A stretch of 42,538 nucleotides of DNA, taken from positions 1 through 42,538 of the forward strand of contig JAEINY010000023.1 in assembly GCA_016342595.1 (NCBI GenBank), written 5' to 3'. The position numbers and the translations under genes were made by a program. The notes below the pieces were generated by a model, which was not told the DNA's origin, searched no databases, and saw only the letters and a list, made by a program, of their open reading frames with translations. Below are positions 17,782 to 26,617 of the stretch, one piece after another (position 1 is the first letter of the stretch; the number at the start of each line of letters is the position of its first letter). The stretch comes from Marinilabiliaceae bacterium. Lineage in GTDB: Bacteria > Bacteroidota > Bacteroidia > Bacteroidales > Marinilabiliaceae.

Positions 17782-19152
17782 CTAAGACACCTTCTTCTGC
17801 TTGGGGCGCCGAATGGGAAGTATATATATCAAACTCAGTGCAAAAAAGAACGGCGTTAACATCGTACGCATGGCTGAATGAAAAGAACTGCCGATGGCCA
17901 GAATCCAAAATCCAATAAAAAAGGCATAATTAAGGCGATCAAACTTAAGCTTATAGAGTAAGGGATATAATAACATCAGTATAATGAGAATTCCAAAAAC
18001 GCCCTGCTCTGCCAATAGTCTGGAAAACTCACTGTGAGACATATTATTGACACCATACCCTCTTCGAAAAAGGTCTGAGTTCCCCCCTCCTATTCCCCAA
18101 AAGGGATGATCGAGCCACATCTGTATATCCGCCATGACTATCTCCAATCTTCCGGTAGTTAAACTATTCAAACTTCTCTTCCCACCAGCAAGCGAAGAGT
18201 TTGTCTCACCCATGTAACGCAACGCTAAATTTCCACCGCTTATCTCATTACTCACATAAAATATCACGCCAAGCAAAAGAATACCTACGAACAGATGAGA
18301 GAGTTTTATCCTTTTTATGCCGGGCACAGCCTTTCGAGGTAGTTTATAACCACTAATCACCACGATCATTGCACTTATTGCTAATACGGCAACAACCACA
18401 CCTCCACGAGAAAAACTCAATAAACCGCGTGAAAGAAGTAATCCTGCCACAAACAGGCTCAGCCACTTTCGTCCGAAAATGTTAAAACCTAACAAGTAGG
18501 CAACTAACATCACAACAAAACCTACGCCGAAGATCGTTGATACCTGGTTGGCTCCGAATCCTCCTGTCATTTCAGCGGTTGAAGCCAATCCAAAAGAGGC
18601 ATCACTTAAGTCCGGAGATTTGACGATGACATAGGTCAGTATCATCACAATGGGTGAAATCAAACTTTTTAAAATCCTTTTGAAATCATCTATAAACAAT
18701 ACTCTACCGAAGAAGATGACACATAAAATGCCGGTGTTTATAATACCGAAAAGAGCAAACGAAATGCGCTCAAAATTACTGTTCCCCAAAATCACGGCTG
18801 GAATTGTAAAAAGTATAATGAGTCCCCCGAAAAGCAGACGCTCCACGCGAATCTTCTCGATAAGACACAAAATCATAAAAATAACAACCGGGAAATACTT
18901 TCCTATCTCCCAAGGGATAAACGGATACGCATTTGTCATTCGGGCGATCAGTTCGATTCCTGGAATATATGCAAGGATACATATCAGCCAAACAACATTC
19001 CCATGTTTTATGGTCGTCAAAATTGAGGTCCCTAAAAAAAAGTAAAACCAAATGATCAATGGCCATTTAATGATGGTTGAAATAGCCCCCAGGATCACAT
19101 GAAAGATGAGGTAAGCCAAACTGTACTTATCACTTAATAGTGTTTTAATCAT
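17782..19152 (-). CDS. wzy: O-antigen polymerase/ligase family membrane protein (Wzy-like)
   Basis: 456 residues with about eleven or twelve membrane segments. LSFSRGG (245-251) and the large periplasmic loop containing WGIGGGNSDLFRRG (352-365) and NMSHSEFSRLLAEQGVFG (370-387) are signatures of the Wzy_C/O-antigen ligase family; the arginines and His in these positions are conserved in WaaL and bacterial Wzy proteins. As the only such protein present beside a Wzx flippase, it is the likely polymerase of the repeat unit at the periplasmic face. A role as ligase cannot be excluded from sequence alone. It starts 3 bp after the preceding glycosyltransferase gene, so expression is coupled. Confidence 0.82.
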   Translation of the reverse strand: MIKTLLSDKYSLAYLIFHVILGAISTIIKWPLIIWFYFFLGTSILTTIKHGNVVWLICILAYIPGIELIARMTNAYPFIPWEIGKYFPVVIFMILCLIEKIRVERLLFGGLIILFTIPAVILGNSNFERISFALFGIINTGILCVIFFGRVLFIDDFKRILKSLISPIVMILTYVIVKSPDLSDASFGLASTAEMTGGFGANQVSTIFGVGFVVMLVAYLLGFNIFGRKWLSLFVAGLLLSRGLLSFSRGGVVVAVLAISAMIVVISGYKLPRKAVPGIKRIKLSHLFVGILLLGVIFYVSNEISGGNLALRYMGETNSSLAGGKRSLNSLTTGRLEIVMADIQMWLDHPFWGIGGGNSDLFRRGYGVNNMSHSEFSRLLAEQGVFGILIILMLLYPLLYKLKFDRLNYAFFIGFWILAIGSSFHSAMRTMLTPFFFALSLIYILPIRRPKQKKVS

Positions 19153-19155
19153 AAA

Positions 19156-20283
19156 TTACGAATCTATAACTTCGCTAATTATTCTTGTATAATAATGTCT
19201 AAATGTAAATTTGTCAACTATTTTTGCAGCACTGGAGGCCATGGTTTTTAGCTCCTTACTTTCCAACACTTCTAATAGTCTTTCTAATAAAGCATCACAC
19301 GATGTGACCCTGTGATCTACCAAAAAACCATTCTCATACTGATGAATATACTGACCAATACTTGAAACATCGGATACAACCGGTACACATCCATAATTGG
19401 CAGCTTCGGCAATGGCTTTCGGGAATCCTTCTGAAGCGGTTGATGGCAATAGAAAAACATGGCAGGATTGAAGAATATCACCGATTTTATCCCTGCCCAA
19501 ATAACCATGAAAAATTACTTCTGACTCAACTGTTTTGGCCATTTTTTCAAACTCTTTTTTTTCCACACCATCCCCAATCAAATGTATCTTATTTACCCGA
19601 GGATGGGCCCCAAGTGATGTAAACGCTTCTAATATGCGACGCACCCCTTTGGCCGTCTCCAGACGTCCTACAAAACAAAAATCCAATTTGCCATCATACC
19701 TTTTTTCTTCGATGCTTTGTACCCCTTTTTGCAGCTCTTCATCGAAAAGGCAGGGGTTTTCAAAAGTAATGCAATGATCAGGCTGTCCCGGCCATTTTCC
19801 ATTAATGGTCACCTTACGCTTTGTCTGGTGCTTCAGATAAAAACGTTGGATGGCATAACCAAACGGTGGACGCTTCTGTGCCCAGTTACCGGCGTATTTA
19901 AACCAGCCCTTTTTAGACACCATCAGATTAAGAAAGGGAATGGCATAAATCCCCATACCCGTTGGGGCACGAAATTGAAAAACATCAACCCTCTCTATCG
20001 TTCTTTTAATTCTTCGAATATTCTCAATAGCATACCGTAAAACGCCTAACTTATGCACAAGCGAATTACCACCGGAAGGAATCAGTGGTACAAACACAAT
20101 ATTGCTTTCCGCATAGCCGAGCGAACTTGGCGGTATCTCCTCTTCATGTAATGGGGCACAATGATAAACGGTTTCAAACTTGGTTGCCAGATAATTCATT
20201 TCCCGAACAGTGGGCCCCCATCCAACTACATTCCCATTCATATCTTTGAAATGCCGGGTATGTGAAATAACTGCTAACACCAT
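19156..20283 (-). CDS. GT4 glycosyltransferase
   Basis: 375 residues. DFCFVGRLETAKGVRRILEA (201-220) is the GT4 hinge and second-domain opening, and SEGFPKAIAEAANYGCVPVV (284-303) carries the E-x7-E sugar-nucleotide-binding motif with Glu285 and Glu293. The N-terminal half is divergent, and QFRAPTGMGIYAIP (103-116) is a notable conserved-looking stretch near the acceptor side. It should add a sugar to the growing repeat unit in the cytoplasm. Its ATG immediately abuts the stop codon of the previous gene, which indicates tight translational coupling. Donor sugar unknown. Confidence 0.85.
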   Translation of the reverse strand: MVLAVISHTRHFKDMNGNVVGWGPTVREMNYLATKFETVYHCAPLHEEEIPPSSLGYAESNIVFVPLIPSGGNSLVHKLGVLRYAIENIRRIKRTIERVDVFQFRAPTGMGIYAIPFLNLMVSKKGWFKYAGNWAQKRPPFGYAIQRFYLKHQTKRKVTINGKWPGQPDHCITFENPCLFDEELQKGVQSIEEKRYDGKLDFCFVGRLETAKGVRRILEAFTSLGAHPRVNKIHLIGDGVEKKEFEKMAKTVESEVIFHGYLGRDKIGDILQSCHVFLLPSTASEGFPKAIAEAANYGCVPVVSDVSSIGQYIHQYENGFLVDHRVTSCDALLERLLEVLESKELKTMASSAAKIVDKFTFRHYYTRIISEVIDS

Positions 20284-21420
20284 CTAATTCAACCCATTGA
20301 TTACATCAATATATTTTAATACAACCTTATTCCAATCATGCTCTACGGACCATTGATAAGCATCCCGGGCCAATCTGCAACGATTTTCCATCACCTTATG
20401 GAGTTTCTCAAGAATTTCATCGGACTCATCTCCGTCCACTAAATAGCCATTGTAATCATCTTTAATGGCGGCGCTAATACCACATCCTTTCGCGCCTATG
20501 GCCGGTAACTTAAAGTAGTTCGCCTCGAGAATGACAATCCCGAATCCCTCAACTTCACCATCTGCCTGATTCTCACTCAACATAATAAAACAATCAGCAG
20601 CCGAATAAACGGCTCCCAATTCATGCCGGTGCTGCAAGCGACCGTGAAAAGTAACCAAGTCTTTTACACCTAATGATTCCGCCAATTGCTGAAACGGTTC
20701 CTTATAGGTGGGTAAACCCACAACATGGTAGTGTACAGAAGGATATTTTTCTCGTATTTTAGGTAATGCTTTTATCACCCGGTGTTGCCCTTTACGCGGT
20801 GTAACATTCCCAACGGTAAGTAATACCGGACTCCCTTTCAACTCCTTATCCCTGATTAAACCGTTCATTTCAAGGGGATCAATTCCGTTTTCAATCACTT
20901 TAAAAGGTTTACGTTGTAATTGGGGGGGTAACAACTGGTGCGTAAACGAAGATACCGGAACCAAAAAATTGGTCTGACGAATACACCACCACGTAAATCG
21001 TCTCCATAGCTGATTTTTTAGTCGAACTTCGGAACCATGTAAGATCCCGATGGATTTAAACCTGAAAGCAGACATTTTAAGTAGTCCACCAATCCATAGC
21101 GAAAAGCGACCGGATAATATCACTGTATCTATTTTCTCTTTCCGCAAAATGGAAGCCACCTTTTTTATACGACCCAGATAGGTTTGAACGCCACGACGAA
21201 AAACGCGGCGCATATGTATTCCGGATGGTAAGGCCTGATCAAATTGTTTGACTTCCTCATTTTTTGCATAATTGGCATCAGCTACGACCCATACCTGGCA
21301 ATTTTGAGCAGCTAACGCTTTGGCCAATGAAAAGGCATGATTTCCAATTCCCCCGGGCCCCGGAGGAAATTCCGAACTGACAATTAATAATTTCTTAAAG
21401 GGTTTCAATGAGTGGTCCAT
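20284..21420 (-). CDS. GT4 glycosyltransferase
   Basis: 378 residues with a textbook GT4 layout: LLIVSSEFPPGPGGIGNHAF (11-30) is the N-terminal loop, LTVGNVTPRKGQHRVIKALP (201-220) opens domain two, and EGFGIVILEANYFKLP (291-306) holds the E-x7-E motif. It belongs to the retaining GT-B enzymes and probably extends the lipid-linked oligosaccharide. The start ATG at 21420 lies 26 bp inside the preceding GT2 gene; no later in-frame Met before the glycine loop exists, so the overlap appears real. Substrate not predictable. Confidence 0.9.
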   Translation of the reverse strand: MDHSLKPFKKLLIVSSEFPPGPGGIGNHAFSLAKALAAQNCQVWVVADANYAKNEEVKQFDQALPSGIHMRRVFRRGVQTYLGRIKKVASILRKEKIDTVILSGRFSLWIGGLLKMSAFRFKSIGILHGSEVRLKNQLWRRFTWWCIRQTNFLVPVSSFTHQLLPPQLQRKPFKVIENGIDPLEMNGLIRDKELKGSPVLLTVGNVTPRKGQHRVIKALPKIREKYPSVHYHVVGLPTYKEPFQQLAESLGVKDLVTFHGRLQHRHELGAVYSAADCFIMLSENQADGEVEGFGIVILEANYFKLPAIGAKGCGISAAIKDDYNGYLVDGDESDEILEKLHKVMENRCRLARDAYQWSVEHDWNKVVLKYIDVINGLN

Positions 21421-22738
21421 TTTTTATCATTTCACCAGACTTAATCCATGATTGTATAACCTGAATGATAATCAGAGGTAACAGCAGTATGAAGAGAAAT
21501 AATCCGAGAATTCTCAAGTATTTTTCATTCTTGTATTTATAGGGAATCACAGATAGTGGAATATTTAACAGCAAATACCACAGACTTGCACTCCTTCCGT
21601 AGTACTTTCGTGTCAGATACAAAACACTTGGTACTGGGCGAGGTGAAAAAATATGAGACGAGCGAAAGGCATCCCAGACACCGAATTCCCTAAAGCCACC
21701 TGTGGATGCTTTAACATCCACACAACTTGCTATCGGATTATTGATTGATCTATATCCTAAAAGATAGGAGCGTAATCCAAACTCACCATCCCCCATCCTT
21801 TGTCGCTCAAATTGCTTATCAAATAATCCTGTTGAAAGAAAAACCCGTTTATACAGCATGGCATTTCCTGTAGCAAACTGATCCGCCGGTTTAAAAAATG
21901 ATTTTTCCCCTGGTATAGCACCTCCTTCGGGATAAAAAACACCAGCTGAAATATCCGCATCAAAATAACACAGACATTTCAAATGTTCGCGAATCCAGTT
22001 AGGTTGAATCCGGACATCATCTTCCGATAAAGCAATAATATCACCGCTAGCCTTTTTAACTGCAAAATTGCGGGCATTCCAAACTCCTTTTTGAGCGAGG
22101 TGATGTACTTTTAACTTGAGATCGTATTTCTTATAAAACTCAATCTCGAAATGATCAGATTGATCGGCAACAATTATTTCAAAATTTTTATAATCCTGTT
22201 TTTCGAAGTCCTTCAAGGTGTTATGCAAAAAATCATATCTGTTTAATGTAGGAATAATCACTGTTACTAAAGGCGATGATTCAACCAATTGCGAGTGATA
22301 GTTAGTATAATCATCGTATATTTTAAAGACATCGATTAAATTATTGCGCTTTATCTTTCTGCACTTTGTAAAGGCTTTAATCTCTGCAACAGGACTTTGA
22401 AAATGCAACAATCTTATTACCAACACATATACAGACCAAATCGGGTGATTATACTTTCGAATGAATCGGTAATTATCAATAACTGTATTTACAGATTTTT
22501 GTGGTATTAAAGATTCATTGTCATTTCCAGCGACGATCCCTTTATGGATAGCTTGGTATGCAGCATCACACAGAGCTGCTTTTTCTGTTGTATATTGGTC
22601 ATCGTATCTGATCATCTGTTTATCATCCTCGGACAAACTGTTATAATCCGGCCAATACTCTCTTTGGGCCTTCAGATTAAAATACCAAACGGGTTGTATA
22701 TACTTAATAAATGAGAACAGGTAATTAGTCTTGCTCAT
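21395..22738 (-). CDS. GT2 glycosyltransferase with C-terminal membrane segment
   Basis: 447 residues from the ATG at 22738, preferred to 22804 because it shortens the overlap with the preceding gene from 80 to 14 bp and lies behind a TCAGGT sequence. A GT-A family 2 domain starts with LVTVIIPTLNRYDFL (about 157-171), followed by FEIIVADQSD and the acidic metal-binding LSEDDVRI (237-244). An N-terminal extension of roughly 150 residues precedes it. A hydrophobic C-terminal segment, LGLFLFILLLPLIIIQVI, should anchor it in the inner membrane. It probably adds one residue of the repeat unit by inversion. The N-terminal extension has no domain I recognise. Confidence 0.85.
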   Translation of the reverse strand: MSKTNYLFSFIKYIQPVWYFNLKAQREYWPDYNSLSEDDKQMIRYDDQYTTEKAALCDAAYQAIHKGIVAGNDNESLIPQKSVNTVIDNYRFIRKYNHPIWSVYVLVIRLLHFQSPVAEIKAFTKCRKIKRNNLIDVFKIYDDYTNYHSQLVESSPLVTVIIPTLNRYDFLHNTLKDFEKQDYKNFEIIVADQSDHFEIEFYKKYDLKLKVHHLAQKGVWNARNFAVKKASGDIIALSEDDVRIQPNWIREHLKCLCYFDADISAGVFYPEGGAIPGEKSFFKPADQFATGNAMLYKRVFLSTGLFDKQFERQRMGDGEFGLRSYLLGYRSINNPIASCVDVKASTGGFREFGVWDAFRSSHIFSPRPVPSVLYLTRKYYGRSASLWYLLLNIPLSVIPYKYKNEKYLRILGLFLFILLLPLIIIQVIQSWIKSGEMIKNGPLIETL

Positions 22739-23900
22739 AAAACCTGATAAATTTTTGCTGTTGTAATTCGATGGAGAACTCTGTTTTAATACGTTCCCCT
22801 GCATTACAAAGAATTCTTTCTATTTCCTCTTCAGACATATTAATCACATCAATAATTTTCCGGGCAATACTTTCAGAATCACCAACAGCTACATGCCACC
22901 CCGTAATACCATTCTGGACATTTTCAACCAGTCCACCCACTCCCGTGACGATGCACATACAGTGACATGCCTGAGCTTCCAGAACCGCATTACAAAAACC
23001 TTCCTCTAAACTTGGCTGCAGATAGATATCTGTTTTATTTAAAATGTCGCGTATTTCATGGCTACTTTTTCTCCCGATCAATTGCACATAATTATCCAAC
23101 TCCAACTGATGGATAGCAAAACAAAGCCGATCATACAGAATCCCATCACCTATAATCTGATAAGAAAAATCACAGCCACTATCTGCTAAAATCCTCATTG
23201 CCTGAATGGCATAATCCAATCCCTTTATCCAGGTTAAGCGGGCAATTGTAGTAATGACCAGCTTATCACCTCCATTAAAAGAACGTTTTGCAGGTGTAAA
23301 AAATCTTACATCTATGGCTGGTGTTATTTTCTCATATGACACATCAGAAGGCAGACCAATTTTCAGTGCTTTGTGATAAAGACTATCTGAAATAGAATGT
23401 ACTTTATCGAGTTTGCCCCAAACAGCTTTGTAGGCATCAGGGTATTTCATGGGATACACATTAATATCATAGCCTCTGAAACTTACAGCCATTCGTGCCC
23501 CCAGTACTGTTGCCAGATTTTCTTTTTCTAAAGCCTGGGTTGCAAAACCAAAATGTAACCAATCCAGATTACTTCGAAGAATATGCGAATTAGAATAAAG
23601 GTTTTTCATGATTTGAGAGATCCCTTTACCATCTGCCCATTCCAATGTTACCAGCCTGATTACCCGACCAGGAACGACCAGTAATAAATGCAACAGTTCA
23701 ATAATAACCCGCATGAAATAGAAGAGCGGATTAGACTTAAACTCTGGTGGTCCTTTTTTAAAATCCAAGTCACTTTTTTGAATGGTGTAACTTGTAAAAA
23801 GAATCACTTGAAAGCCATGCTGCTTTAGTACATGTATTTTGTTCCTGAAAAAAGTTTCGGAATACCCCGGTAAGGAGGATAAAACTAAGCCGACTGTCAT
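22725..23900 (-). CDS. GT4 glycosyltransferase, WcaL/AmsK-like subgroup
   Basis: 391 residues. SFRGYDINVYP (140-150), LVITTIARLTWIKGLDYAIQ (214-233) and SLEEGFCNAVLEAQA (297-311) are typical of the colanic-acid WcaL/AmsK-like branch of GT4. The start ATG overlaps the stop of the preceding GT4 gene by 4 bp (ATGA). The adjacent upstream product shares the same plan (SFRGSH, GRFHWVKGYHFALDA, VEEGIANIVLEA), so the two may be an old tandem duplication. Likely cytoplasmic and part of repeat-unit assembly; donor unknown. Confidence 0.88.
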   Translation of the reverse strand: MTVGLVLSSLPGYSETFFRNKIHVLKQHGFQVILFTSYTIQKSDLDFKKGPPEFKSNPLFYFMRVIIELLHLLLVVPGRVIRLVTLEWADGKGISQIMKNLYSNSHILRSNLDWLHFGFATQALEKENLATVLGARMAVSFRGYDINVYPMKYPDAYKAVWGKLDKVHSISDSLYHKALKIGLPSDVSYEKITPAIDVRFFTPAKRSFNGGDKLVITTIARLTWIKGLDYAIQAMRILADSGCDFSYQIIGDGILYDRLCFAIHQLELDNYVQLIGRKSSHEIRDILNKTDIYLQPSLEEGFCNAVLEAQACHCMCIVTGVGGLVENVQNGITGWHVAVGDSESIARKIIDVINMSEEEIERILCNAGERIKTEFSIELQQQKFIRFYEQD

Positions 23901-25111
23901 GGCCGTTCATTTTCAAGTTTATCAAGTGGTGAAACGTTCATTGCTTTCTGATACAAACGAATCATATTGGCAATTTGCATGCTTAGCAAATGCTTGCTTT
24001 TAACGGCTTCCCTGGCATTTTCAATCATTTTTTCCCGTTCAACTTCATCCGTGTTTAGATAATCTATAATGGCTTTATAAATAGCTTTTGAGCTACGGAT
24101 CGATACCAACCAACCGCTTACTTTATTGGTAATAACTTCGCTCATTCCACCGCAATTTGTAGAAATTACAGGTACGCCCAAAGCCATAGCTTCCAACACA
24201 ATATTTGCAATTCCCTCTTCAACACTTGGCAACAAGCATACGTCTGCTTCAGCAAGCACACTCAGTAATTGGTTGTGAGACAAATGATCTACAAATTTCA
24301 CCTCCTTTTCCAATCCCAAAGACCGTCGTAGAAATGGTATTTCTTCCTGACCGACCCCTCCAATAATGGTATATGTAAATTCAACTCCGGCATCTTTGAG
24401 CAACTTACAGGCATCTAATGCAAAGTGATAACCTTTGACCCAATGAAACCGGCCAACAGATATAATTTTTAAAGCACTTCCATTGACTTTGGGGGAAGGA
24501 ACCCGATTCAATAATTCCTCTGAAACAGCACCTGGAATAACATGAATTACAGACCTATCTGCTCCAAACGTTACTGCTTTATGAGCAATATCCTCTGATA
24601 CTGCATGAAAAGCAGTAAACCGCGGAAACGACTGTTGATATAACTCCACATATTTCTGATTTACGATGGGTGTGTAAGTAATATGAGAACCTCGAAAACT
24701 CCCAATAAGTTTTATCCCGAACCAAGGTAAAAAGTCCCACTCAATTCCACTTTTTATCCATTGTATATGAAATAAATCCGGATGATAATTTAAAATCGGT
24801 AACACTTTGGACAAAAACAAAAGCTTTTTACGGAGTGTTTTTTGTTCTTTTTCCTTCATCGCTTTTATTAAAAGAGATCTGTCGGAAAAATGTCTTAATA
24901 AGAAGAGAAGACCTTGCACAATAACAAAAAGGATGGAGAAGAATGGAGAGATCGGCGTATTTTTAATAATCACCCTTTTATCATTATAGTTTACTCTTTT
25001 CCTCAATCGTCCGAAAAGTACAACCTCGTAACCAGCTTTAGCAACCCCCCGGATAAGATGCTCAATAAATGTAGTGGAAGGTATTTCACCTGAATAGATG
25101 GCTATTTTCAT
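23897..25111 (-). CDS. GT4 glycosyltransferase, WcaL/AmsK-like subgroup
   Basis: 404 residues from the ATG at 25111 (MKIAIYSGEIPS); the ATG at 25171 would add 20 residues that do not look like a GT4 start. SFRGSHITYTP (138-148), ISVGRFHWVKGYHFALDA (217-234) and VEEGIANIVLEAMALGVPV (297-315) are the GT4 elements, with Glu298 and Glu299 beginning the binding motif. Gene order and matching motifs with the next gene suggest tandem paralogues that diverged in specificity. It is 69 bp from the preceding asparagine-synthetase-like gene. A basic, hydrophobic region around 55-105 may bind the membrane. Confidence 0.87.
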   Translation of the reverse strand: MKIAIYSGEIPSTTFIEHLIRGVAKAGYEVVLFGRLRKRVNYNDKRVIIKNTPISPFFSILFVIVQGLLFLLRHFSDRSLLIKAMKEKEQKTLRKKLLFLSKVLPILNYHPDLFHIQWIKSGIEWDFLPWFGIKLIGSFRGSHITYTPIVNQKYVELYQQSFPRFTAFHAVSEDIAHKAVTFGADRSVIHVIPGAVSEELLNRVPSPKVNGSALKIISVGRFHWVKGYHFALDACKLLKDAGVEFTYTIIGGVGQEEIPFLRRSLGLEKEVKFVDHLSHNQLLSVLAEADVCLLPSVEEGIANIVLEAMALGVPVISTNCGGMSEVITNKVSGWLVSIRSSKAIYKAIIDYLNTDEVEREKMIENAREAVKSKHLLSMQIANMIRLYQKAMNVSPLDKLENERP

Positions 25112-25180
25112 ATCAATTAGCATTTCCCGGGTCAGAATTTCGTTTAATCCCAAAATCGTATAAATATGCATTCTTCAGTT

Positions 25181-26617
25181 TTAGTGATTACCTTTTGCAA
25201 TTCGCTCTTCAAAAACCCTGAATACTAATAACATATTTAAGCCATGTGCATACCGGACGGGGTCTGAAACACTTAAGAACTTATTATAAAACGTCTGAAC
25301 TAACGCATTTGAAATCAAATCACTTTTTCCCCGATTAAATAAATAATCAGAAAGTCGTTTCTGGTTTTCCTTTCCCATAAACTGTATTTCCCAGTTTCGT
25401 GTAGTGGCGGGTTGATGTTTCAAAAGCTGCTCCTTTAATAGTCGAGCGGTTTTATTGAAAGCTCGCCTCGGTGTATTTATAATTCCTGAATAGCGGGAAT
25501 AATTATATAAATTATATGGATGATAAGGTTGCCACGGTATTTTAGCCATGGCCGGACTTTTCTCCTTAATATATTCAATTTGAATTTGTCGGGCTGATAG
25601 ATGTTTTTCGGGAATAGTGCATATAAAGCGGCACATTTCTTCATGATAATATGGCAAAAATACAGGATGTTTTGACTTGAATATATTCAGACTTACAGAA
25701 GTCCAACGTGGCGCCCAATACATGGATTTAAATACCCGAATTCTTGCATTTACATTATCGATTCGAATATCCTCTAACAATCTGGCCACCTTACCATAAA
25801 GGTATTGATAAAGCGAACCGGCTAAGCCCCACTCCTGCCAAAGTGCGTTACCCAACTCCAATCCACCTTTCTTAATTATTTTTTTCAGAACTGTTTCTAC
25901 CTGCTGCTCAAATGAAAGGTGTTCATTGACTCCCATATCATCAAACAACACATCTCCCCAATGACCTAGAAAGAAGATATCTCCCATGCCATCAAAAGCA
26001 TCATAAATCCCCATTTGTCGTGGAGCTGTAAAATCTGTATAGCAGTGATTGATATCAGCCAACCGATCCAGTTCATTCCATAAATAACCGCGTTGAATAA
26101 CATATTCTTTAAACTCACAATTCATCACAGCAGCAATTTTCTTGCCGTAAAATGTTTCATTGAAACTGTTATGAAATTTATAAGAATAAGCCAATACATT
26201 ATCATACCCTATTATGGCAGCTGCCTGACTCCGACTATCTAATCCGCCGGATAAAGGTAAAATGATATTCTTTCCTTCCAGGTTTTCGTTACACAATCGT
26301 TCATAGAGATGGGCAAACTCTTCTGTAGCCTGACTTAAAGTCAAATCCCTCGGTTCATACTGCCACTGAAAGTAAGGATCACTTTTAATCACCTGTCGTT
26401 TCTCATTCAACGAATAATTCATCCCAGGCTGCAGGCATTTCCTGTTTTTGTAAAATGTGGCATCCCCCAGAAAAAAACCTATTGCTGCAAAAACAGCCAT
26501 TTCCCGATAATCATACGCCTGAACTTCACTTGTCAAATGAAATTGTTGCTCAACGGGTATGACAGCGGTTTTAACCTTCACGGGCTTTGGCAGATGAACG
26601 GTATTAGTTGGATTCAT
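25181..26617 (-). CDS. Asparagine-synthetase-like (PP-loop) protein, second of two
   Basis: 478 residues. NIILPLSGGLDSRSQAAAI (117-135) is the PP-loop of the asparagine synthetase/argininosuccinate synthetase ATP pyrophosphatase fold. The N-terminal ~100 residues are shorter than in its partner at 16103 and lack an N-terminal Cys, so glutamine hydrolysis is unlikely. The start overlaps the preceding GT4 gene by 14 bp. In polysaccharide loci these proteins are thought to form amides on uronic acids; the ManNAcA made by WecB/WecC could be the acceptor, which is inference. Sequence similarity to the 16103 product outside the P-loop looks low, so the two may act on different residues. Confidence 0.75.
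   Translation of the reverse strand: MNPTNTVHLPKPVKVKTAVIPVEQQFHLTSEVQAYDYREMAVFAAIGFFLGDATFYKNRKCLQPGMNYSLNEKRQVIKSDPYFQWQYEPRDLTLSQATEEFAHLYERLCNENLEGKNIILPLSGGLDSRSQAAAIIGYDNVLAYSYKFHNSFNETFYGKKIAAVMNCEFKEYVIQRGYLWNELDRLADINHCYTDFTAPRQMGIYDAFDGMGDIFFLGHWGDVLFDDMGVNEHLSFEQQVETVLKKIIKKGGLELGNALWQEWGLAGSLYQYLYGKVARLLEDIRIDNVNARIRVFKSMYWAPRWTSVSLNIFKSKHPVFLPYYHEEMCRFICTIPEKHLSARQIQIEYIKEKSPAMAKIPWQPYHPYNLYNYSRYSGIINTPRRAFNKTARLLKEQLLKHQPATTRNWEIQFMGKENQKRLSDYLFNRGKSDLISNALVQTFYNKFLSVSDPVRYAHGLNMLLVFRVFEERIAKGNH

Noticed and set aside
25112..25171. Upstream ATG for the GT4 gene ending at 23897
   Set aside because: The added 20 residues do not fit a GT4 N-terminus, whereas MKIAIYSG at 25111 does.
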